DNA of 64,000 nt from Hermodice carunculata (lineage: Eukaryota; Annelida; Polychaeta; Eunicida; Amphinomidae), in the NCBI GenBank assembly GCA_964020975.1, contig OZ026625.1, positions 40,538,558 to 40,602,557 of the forward strand, given 5' to 3'. The first letter of the stretch is position 1. Each line of letters starts with the position of its first letter. Below are positions 1 through 64,000 of the stretch, piece by piece. The notes under the pieces are model-generated. The model was not told where the DNA came from, ran no database searches, and worked only from the letters and a program-made list of their open reading frames with translations. Position numbers and translations under genes: made by a program.

Positions 1-322
1 ATAGTTTGCCACGTATGTTGGTTGGTCCTGGGGAAAGTAAGATGTTGTGTCCAACTGCTGGTAAGATTTTATAATTTCACATCAGAGTGCAAGATTTTTC
101 TTGTTTTTGTTTATATGGAAGAGTGTTGTCCTTAGCCAAACATGCAGAGACTGGGTCATCAGCATGTAACCCTGAGGGGCATAATGCTGACATATTGGCA
201 TGCAACTTTTTCCCATTTCAAAGCACATGTACCACCAAGTGTCTGTTAGAAAAGATCCAGAAAAAGTAGCTAGGTGGTGATGGTGGGAATAGATTCTTTA
301 GATTTGCAAAATTGTACTGCAC

Positions 323-497
<175 letters not shown>

Positions 498-537
498 ATC
501 TACCTGCTTCGTTTCTCATTTGTTTGCTGTAGACTTT

Positions 538-677
538 AATACTCCCCATCCAGTGTTTGTGTGGATTCTATGACCAACGTCAGATACATGTATCATGACT
601 GAAGTGTGTAGTGCTGAGGTCATGATATGCAACGACGGAGGTCACATAATCCACACAATCACTAGATGGGGAGTATT
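538..677. repeat. Foldback MITE-like element
   Basis: Imperfect inverted repeat whose outer ends are AATACTCCCCAT and ATGGGGAGTATT. The arms continue inward for about 37 bases (538-575 against 637-677) with a few mismatches. It has no coding capacity. It starts about 40 bases after the (GA)n array. Confidence 0.75.
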
Positions 678-2605
678 GACGACTATTCTATCATGGCAAC
701 ACTTAATTTAAGTCTAAGAATTAACCCCTGTGCTGCACTTTTCGCATAGTACATAAGTCGACCAGCCTACGTGCTGATCTCCGATGCTGCATCTACAAAT
801 ATGAAATTTAAACAACATAGAAAAGTGGTCAATCATAGGTCTAATGGTGTATTTTTTTGAACAGCTGTAGCTTCAGCCAAATATCTTAATGCCAAGTCAC
901 TTTTTTCATATTTCAACATGAAATAAATTTGGTCAAGATTAGAATTTGAACATCCCATTTCCTTGGAATGTTGTTTGACCCAGCCAAAGTGTTTGGGCAT
1001 CCGAGGTGTTCGACAAACAGAGGATGGGGGGTGGGGGTGCAGGGCCTTGTGGCTACATCTGGCACATATAAACTTTGAAGTCAGCTGTACATGCACATGT
1101 ATTTGGGAATTTACCAGCTCTGATACATACATATTTATATAAATTATAAAAACTTTAAGGAAAAATACATGCAGTCTAAGAAGAAAAAGAACTTTATAAA
1201 AATTTCAACTCTTGGGGGAAAAAGTGTATAGGATTCATAAACTTTAGGCCAACAGTATACATGTACTTTTCAGTATCGTTGGCCACTTTACTGATGTTAC
1301 TGGTACATGCATATGTACATGTACTGAAATATGTACATCTGTCCTACCTGCCACAGTGCATTTAAATGTACATAATTTGATGGCATAAAACTTAATTTTA
1401 CTTTACAATTTATTGTGTAACATTAACACACAATATGTGTATTACCCATTATTATACTGCTAAACTTCAGAATGCACTTACTAGTTTGATAAGTTTAAAT
1501 CAGTTTATTGCACACACAGCCATAGAAGGTCTCACCATGGAACCTACACACTATTGACACCCTGTGTATACATTAATGCCACAAATTTGATTAAAGTGTT
1601 GAATATACAAAAAATTGTGATGTTTCTGTATCATATATTGCTGAATTTTACCAAAAATGCTTTCTTTCTGGGGGAAAAGTGTTCAGTCTTATGGTTAAAT
1701 ATTGCTTTGGGACCCAAATTAAGTGTTCAGGGATTGCAGGTTCCAACACTTGGCCCTCCTATTAAATTACATACAAAAAAGTTGGGTCCTCAAAAAAGTG
1801 CACAAAAAGTGTCAGGGTAGCAGAGGTATTTGGCTATAGGAGGTGTTCGGCTTCGCAGGTTTTACTGTACCAGCAAACATTCCAAAGTATGTATCTGTGG
1901 AGCTTAATTGACTGCGGGCCATCAGATTGGCCCCATCACTAACGGCAGCAGTGTGAGCATTGCCCTTAGGAACGGGGCACTGGCTACCTTCATGGCCAGC
2001 TGGGATGTAGAGGGGTTGGGTGCTATAGCCTGGGGAGTGTTTTGAACAGATGTTAAAGGTCTCTGAAAAGAAATATTTCTTGAGAATACTGCACATGGCC
2101 TGCTGTTGATTTCTACTTGCAGTTGCATAATTATTGATGGACTGCACATTTTTGTGCCTGCTATACTGTCAAATGTGGAGTGTAGGGAGAAAAGTAGTCC
2201 CACCCATGGGATATGGTAAACGAAATCACGTGGGCCATACCCCAGGGATTTTCAATGTAATATGGTTCAAAGTAGGAGATAATATATATTAAACAATAAT
2301 ATGTAATCATTCCCCTGCAGGAAAGGTGCCCATTTAAATGTTCATGAAAAATACCGCTTGTGAATATAGCTGCCTCGGGAAAATTGTTGCTCCCACAGTA
2401 CATCAGAAGATTGTAAAGAATAACTTGTAATAAGAGGTGTTTAGAGAGAGTGAGCATCATTACTGTGTATTCTAAGGAAAAAGTAGAATAAGGATAATAC
2501 ACATACTTTAACAGTAAAGTGCAATGCAAGATAAGGTTGCTTAGTCTTGAAACTTTGGAATACTGGAAGGCTTTTGATGGGTAATTCATGACTTCCAGGA
2601 ATGTT

Positions 2606-3028
2606 TTAACTCTTTCAGTGCCAACTGAGATTAAAGTCGAACTAAAGACAAACCGCTCTGAATAAGGATGCCAGCTTCGTGTTCCTTGTACAAAGATCAT
2701 TCATTTAACTACCGGCCTGCCTGTAGTTACATAGAATACAATAAAACCTGTTTTGAGAGACAGCCCCTAGAGCAGGCCAAAAAGTGGTCACATAAGGCAG
2801 GTGGTCTGTCAATACAGGTGCAATAACATGGGGTAGATGGCAAAAGGGATATGGTAAACATAGTCTGAAAAGACAGGTGGTCTTTCCTCACAGTGGTCTC
2901 TCAAAACAGGTTTCACTACATAATAGCCCAGGTTAACAATTGTCCATGGCCTGCTTTGGACATATAGCACCCAATGTGGTCCAAGGAAAACTGTTGACTC
3001 CGTCGACATGTGGCACCGAAAGAGTTAA
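2606..3028. mobile_element. TTAA-flanked MITE, piggyBac-like ends
   Basis: The left end is TTAA followed by CTCTTTCAGTGCCA. The right end is TGGCACCGAAAGAG followed by TTAA, so the element has terminal inverted repeats inside a TTAA duplication. TTAA target duplication is the known habit of piggyBac transposons; assignment to that superfamily is inference. There is no transposase. A second foldback element (2737-2918) sits inside it, so it is the older of the two. Confidence 0.65.
2737..2918. mobile_element. Foldback MITE nested in the TTAA element
   Basis: The ends read ATAAAACCTGTTTTGAGAGA and, inverted, TCTCTCAAAACAGGTTTCAC. Inside are paired GGTGGTCT / GGTCTCTC stretches. The ends resemble the TA-CAGT...ACTG-TA pattern of Tc1/mariner-type MITEs seen elsewhere in the window. 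Non-coding. Confidence 0.6.
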
Positions 3029-3098
3029 AGTATAAACCACTATCCTAAATTCTTCAAATTGCTAGGGGAGAACAGGGAAAAGTGATGTTAAAACGAGG

Positions 3099-3284
3099 TA
3101 CAGTAAAACCTCCCAATACCGAACACCCTTGGGACTGGAAAAAAGTGTTCAGTATAGTGAGGTGTTCGGCATAGGGAGGTTTGATTACATTGGAAGTGTA
3201 TACGTATTTGGGACGGAGAAATGGTGTTCAGTATAGAGAGGTGTTCGGTATACGGAGGTGTTGGGTTAGACAGGTTTAACTGTA
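3099..3284. mobile_element. TACAGT-ended foldback MITE
   Basis: Starts TACAGTAAAACCTCCC and ends AGGTTTAACTGTA. The body is an inverted and partly tandem arrangement of GTGTTCGG(T/C)AT(A)..GAGG blocks. A TA dinucleotide borders both sides, as expected for Tc1/mariner-derived MITEs (inference). Fragments of the same family lie near 1000-1030 and 1640-1867. Confidence 0.7.
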
Positions 3285-3726
3285 TGCAGAAGTCCCTCCT
3301 TTGAGAGACCCACCCCTTAGTAGTACCATCCAAGAAGTGGTCGCATAAAGGAGGTGAGAAAGAATCAACAATTTAGATTCAAACATGGTACATTTAGTGG
3401 ACCCCATTCCATCTTGCAGTCATGTGTTTGTACCCTTTGTTAGTATTGTAAACATCTTCTGGATTTGTAAACTGGTTTTGACAAATTATTTTACCGATCT
3501 TGCAGAAAATACATGTAGGTAGGTTTTACTTACAAGTCTAAAATGGGGAATTTCTGGATGGATAAGTGGTCTTTTGGGTCATTTTCAGTGGTTGCTGGTC
3601 AGGTTCTGCAGGTGGTCACCCAAAAGAGGTAAATTATCATTAGAAGGTTCTTTTACACTGTGAAAATGGTCACATAAGGCAGATGGTCTCCCAAAAGAGG
3701 GGTCTTTCAAAAGAGGGACTACTGTA
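3281..3726. mobile_element. Foldback MITE-like element
   Basis: Inverted ends: AAGTCCCTCCTTTGAGAGAC on the left against GTCTTTCAAAAGAGGGACTA then CTGTA on the right. Inner GGTCGCATAAAGGAGGT and GGTCACATAAGGCAGATGGT blocks pair with each other's family. It abuts the preceding MITE. Non-coding. Confidence 0.55.
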
Positions 3727-6700
3727 TACCAGATCTATACACTCCAGGCTTGTCCATGCTGCCAGGGTGTGGCTGTGTCCAGAGCAAATTTTACTTCTTA
3801 CAATGGCTACGTGCAGAGGAAAGCTGTTGGCCGCAAGTGGATCTGTTGGGGTCCACTCACCTCTGGCACATGCCCCAAATTTTAACTGCAGCAGCTGTCA
3901 TATGTATTTTCAGGTAAAAAATTACACATACACTTAAGGTTTATATCCAGGGGTTTTCACCTCCAACAATTCTCACTGGAGATCCTGTGCTCCGACTTAA
4001 GAGAAATTTCTGAATCTGCCTGTGTTGCTGGATACACCAGTCTGCAATGAAAGACACCTTCTGTGAGACCACATTTTAAGTCCCTTTTAGAGTCTCCAAT
4101 CCTAAATGAGAGATCCACTGACTGTTGGTAGGGACCAATTTCGCTGAAAGGTCCCGTCATTGGAGACATTGCTAGGTCTCCAACCAGCAACCTTTGGTTT
4201 AGGGTCAAGCGTTACAGAACATTTGGTCGTGTTATGAATATTACATCTGTGTGGATACATGTAGACCTGTCTTAAAATCAAAGGAATAAAACAGGGCCAA
4301 TTATGTTTGCTGCATGTCTAAGAGCATGAATATACATTATAATATTGAGCCTTAGGAAGAGGGTCGGTAAGGGGTTTCCCGTACTGGGGCTTTTTATTTA
4401 CCGTACTGGCATACTGGAAGCCCTCTTGTTTTACGTACTTCGTACTATCCAAAATTTTGAAAGATTTTTATTTTGCGTACTGCATGCTCTAGAAAAATAA
4501 TTACCTGTACCAGCGTACCGAAACCCCCACCCCCACCCCCTTTCTAGGAAAGCATTACTGTTAAGGAAAAATCCAAATGGCAGGAAATATTTGTAAATTT
4601 CATGGTAATGTTTGGAAGGAAACTGAGATGTGGAGATAGGCATAAACAAATGTACATGTAGAAAAAAACAAAACAAACAAACTTCATCAGCATTTTCTGG
4701 ATCTTCTTACTCTAATACTGTTGCCAACAAAAAGATCTTCAAGTAAAATATAAGTCATGATACTGCTGAATGTTGGAAACATGAAATATACGCCATTATA
4801 ATATATAGTAGACGGTGTGAAAACGAGGCTACTGTGATTAATTGCTTTGTTTGCCGTGATAAAACATCTGATATATCACGATGACCCTTCTTTTTGTTGT
4901 ACTTACATGTACCCCCACTGAATTAGCGCCCCATATGAGGTCCTGGATTTCTATTTCTCCATCATTAATAAAGCATGTAGAAATGTATGGTTGTTCAGTT
5001 CATTTAGTAAAGCAATTACAGCAAATGTTCACAAAATATCTTTCATGAACAGCAGTGTTTTAATTACTTTTGGTTCCGCGTTCCTATGGTAGTTGCCATG
5101 GTCGATAATAGATGGCGCTGTAATTCAAGTACATGTGCACTCCCTATCCGCGCTTGCTGCTAGTGCTGCGACAACCAAATATAGCAAAGTTACAAGCCTT
5201 ATCATTCCATTTCTCCACAAGTATTATCCCAATGATCCTCACACGTGTAACGACAAGTTGATGCAAGTGCATTCATAGACACACTTGGTGAATAATCCTC
5301 CAGATGACCACAACCACTGAACCAGCGTTGGTGAGTAATACCACTAGGCCTAGAATTTAAAGTAGGCCTACCCATGCCATGGCATCCAATTCCTCCGGCT
5401 CCACACCCAAAATGACATCTGCTTGGTACTGTCATAATTTTTGTATAGACCTTGCAATTTAAAAATCCTCTGTCCCGTAAAAATAATCCAAACAGAGCAC
5501 GAACTACTTCGAAAATTGCCCAGCACATGGCGCATTTGCCTGCTTGCAATAGTCATTCACTTTCAACCATGATATATTGATTTGTCACTTGACCTCATTC
5601 AGCCAGACACATTTGTTGGACATCATTTGTCTAGGGGTGCCCTATGAGGTTTTTCATGTTCCAAAAAGCTTCCAAAAACTATATCTGCAGGATAGCCAAA
5701 TGTACGCCTAAGACATGATTATGATATACTTCAGTATCTGTTTTTTATGATCAATATTTTGAGCCCAGGCCTATTTGGAAGGTTGTAACCTGCAGCAGTA
5801 CAATCTTCACACCTACAGCAAACCCCCCCCCCCCCCAAATGGGGCCCTGATTATCTCCAAAAATGGTAAATTCTGTGGTTGAGGGAGGACACAAGCAAAC
5901 AGGAACGGCATAAAGAAAAGTGATGATAACGGGTGAAAATAGGCCAGTTAATACCTTTTTTGCATCAAATTTGGGGGATTTTCAAATTGAAACCATATTA
6001 TAATAGGAATTAAGTATGTCATGGCATTGATTGTTGTCAATATATCACTCAAGAGGCGGTGAGACTCTGTCAGATCGCACACCTATTGGCTTGCAATCTG
6101 ACTTCGATCTTGCTGCCTCCTTCATGATATATTTGGCAACAATGTTTGCCACACCATACCTAATTCCTTAATCAAGTGTAGGGTATTCAACATGTTTAAT
6201 TGGGACAGGGTTACTGGTCTAAGAGGTCTGGGCTTGCCTTGAAGGTGGTTGCGCAAGACAGGTTTTACTGTTAAAGCTTTATCTAAGCTGCTACACCTAA
6301 TAGGGAGGAACAGACTGGTTTATGTAACCCTTGTGTGGAGGGCACTTTAATCACCACTTTTTTCATGGTAAATGTAGTATAGTAAAACTGGATTGATTTA
6401 TATACATGTGTAAATTTTACTGTTAACATTAGCTTGAAAAGGAACCAGTTTATGCGTGGTTGTTCCTAACATACAATCCTATGGGAATACACAACTCTAG
6501 CTTGCAAGAATTGTGTGTATTGGGTAGTATATTCAACTGAATAGACAGGAACCAGCAGCAGGATTGATGTTTAAATTACTTGCTGAGGAGAGCAAGAGGA
6601 AATCAGCAGAAAGTTGTGCATAAAAGGTGCTAGTTTTGTCCTGGATTACTCCAGCAAAATAGCTTTGTGACAGGCTGCTTGTATTCACGTTGACGTGCAT

Positions 6701-6931
6701 TCCTTCAGGCATCAGAAGCATTACCATGATAATATTATGGACCACCATGTCAGGCTTTTTTTCAGCTGGGCAGATCAGGAATTTACCTGGAGGTCTTGTA
6801 CATACTTAAGAAACAAAAACAAACAAACAAACAAAAGTTGAAGTAGCAGCACACAGGTTGTAATCTTCAGTCTGTAGTGTGTTAAGCTCTAGGTTCAAGA
6901 TCTATTCCGTGCAGAGAATGCTTTAAACATG

Positions 6932-7165
6932 TTAACCCATTCAGGTCAGAATAAGACTCAGTCAATAGATTTCCTCCGTGAGGGTTGGGCATTGGCCCCA
7001 ACGTATGCGGGAGAAAGCTATTGAACTGGGGTATGCCATGGTAAAAAGTCTTACATGTACATCTCAGGAAATATGTTTTTTGGTACATGTAGCATGAAAT
7101 TTAAATGAAAGCAGGCAACAATTTACACCTGGCCACTTTTGAGTTATTTGAGCAGAAAAGGGTCA
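6932..7165. mobile_element. Degenerate TTAA-type MITE with central hairpin
   Basis: Begins TTAACCCATTCAGGTCAG and ends near AAAAGGGTCAA. The middle holds a decayed hairpin (CAATAGATTTCCTCCG against GGGAGAAAGCTATTG). The right half resembles the right half of the element at 50230-50768 (shared GGCA(A/G)ACAA and ATTTGAGC segments), so they are probably one family. Confidence 0.5.
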
Positions 7166-7818
7166 AAGGAAGACTGACTTGTTCTTGTCTGTGTCATGAT
7201 GAGGACCACTTACAAAACAAGATAGCCCTGTGTCTTTAACTATGATAATTCATGGAGATAAATCATGCTGGGAATGAAAACTTTTGACCCCAGAGAACTG
7301 TAACTGACACAGCAGCATGTGACTGCTGGCGTACATGTATTGCTTACATATATGCATGCCTTGTCAACCACTTTACTGCGAGGACATCCACCTGAATTCA
7401 GCCCACAGATAAGTCAAAGAAAGTTCTTTATTATGAAAGTACTTTTGAGCCAGAAAGAGTCAGCTTCAGAAGTCTTATCAGCACCAAAGATAGGAGCTTC
7501 ACATGACTGCTGAGAGCTGTGCGGAAGTTGATGTCTGTTCTACAGTCTCAGGCATGTGCACTGTCATGATAAAGCAGTGGGAGTGCTAAGGTTCAGCAAC
7601 TCTGGAAGGCCGGTCAACCTTATGCTGGAAGATGGTTGGCGGAGTCTGTGTCAAAAGGTGCACTTAACCATGTAAAAGGGACCGCGCCAGACAAAAGGTG
7701 CCAGGTGAATAGGACTCAGTGGAGGTTCTTCAAATGGCCATAGTTTGCCTCTGCATTCACTCTTAGCCAATTATTCGATGTGATACATTTGTGTTAGTCA
7801 TTACATCCCAAATTACAG

Positions 7819-7870
7819 GCCTTGGAGTTTGTAAGTTCAACAATGTGAGAGGTCGCACGACACCAACAAA
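7819..7870 (+). other. Probable 5' UTR part of the first recognised exon
   Basis: An acceptor-like sequence (CCCAAATTACAG) ends at 7818. The frame of the start codon is closed upstream by TAA at 7832-7834, so translation is expected to begin at ATG 7871. An A stands three bases before that ATG. If the acceptor is used, at least one non-coding exon lies further upstream. Confidence 0.5.
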
Positions 7871-63567
<55,697 letters not shown>

Positions 63568-64000
63568 AGGAATATGAAACCGGATACTATTGGCTGGTGA
63601 ATATGTTATACCCTGTGCTGTTGGTCAAGGTATTTGTGCAGTACAGTCTAGCTTAGAGACTTACAGAATAAGTACCTGTACTTGGGGGCTAACCTACATA
63701 TGTTAGACCTACAAAATCTGCCGCCAAACTAGGCAACACAAGCACAACTAGATGAAGAAGTAACCAGGATCTTCAATATTTCATCTCAAAATAAATTAGC
63801 CATTTGATAATTTTTATTTGCCAAATTGAAAAGTGATTAGCATTTGGCTTATTGGCAAATGCACAGGGGCTCGCCAAGTACTGTTACAGAAATCATAAAG
63901 TGACTGTGGTGCCCTCATCAAGTCTTAGCACAGAAGTCATCACTGCTGAAGCCCCCTCTAGTGTGTAAAAAAGGAACAAATGGGCTTCCATTTGCAAATT
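63568..64000 (+). other. 3' UTR and downstream flank
   Basis: No further coding sequence. The UTR probably runs to shortly after a poly(A) signal at 63790-63795. GT/T-rich sequence follows it. Nothing else is recognised before the window ends. Confidence 0.5.
63790..63795 (+). promoter_or_regulatory. Candidate polyadenylation signal AATAAA
   Basis: First canonical AATAAA after the stop codon, 223 bases downstream, followed by a T-rich stretch. No transcript evidence. Confidence 0.45.

Overview
The window reads as nuclear DNA of a marine-type invertebrate metazoan. It is AT-rich and has long introns with canonical GT-AG splice sites. It carries long (GA)n, (TA)n and (CA)n arrays, many short foldback transposons, LINE 3' ends and a DIRS-type retroelement. 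The species cannot be named from sequence alone; a lophotrochozoan or an invertebrate deuterostome would fit.

Nearly the whole window is one host gene on the + strand. Seven coding exons (7871-7942, 36310-36417, 48330-48443, 54312-54354, 57877-59622, 61263-61431, 63061-63567) join with matching splice phases. They give a protein of about 918 residues of the NSP adaptor family (BCAR3 / SH2D3A / SH2D3C). Its order is a short basic N-terminus, a SAM domain split over exons 2 and 3, an SH2 domain, a Ser/Pro-rich linker with a YDVP tyrosine motif, and a C-terminal CDC25-like Cas-binding domain. The SAM part is built from small exons 12-21 kb upstream of the large SH2 exon. Exon 3 as assembled carries two extra bases (GAGAGA where GAGA keeps the frame), which would truncate the protein unless this is an assembly error or a null allele.

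Layout. 1-7818: upstream DNA with foldback repeats. 7819-7942: first exon with the start codon. 7943-36309: intron 1, holding microsatellites, MITE-like elements and two copies of a 6 kb segment on either side of a 200-N gap. The copies end exactly at the gap, so they are most likely unmerged overlapping contig ends. 36418-48329: intron 2, holding a DIRS-like retroelement in antisense (37436-41745), a short relative beside it, and a 1.65 kb hairpin-headed repeat. 48444-54311: intron 3, with a second N gap and a LINE 3' end. 54355-57876: intron 4, built almost wholly from nested copies of the same hairpin-headed repeat. 59623-61262: intron 5, mostly unremarkable. 61432-63060: intron 6, with a 34-36 bp minisatellite in higher-order form. 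63568-64000: 3' UTR and flank.

No tRNA, rRNA, CRISPR array or second protein-coding host gene was found. The main leads are the SAM-SH2-NSP gene model and its exon 3 lesion, the false duplication, the DIRS pair, and a dispersed set of TTAA-ended elements with a shared central hairpin.
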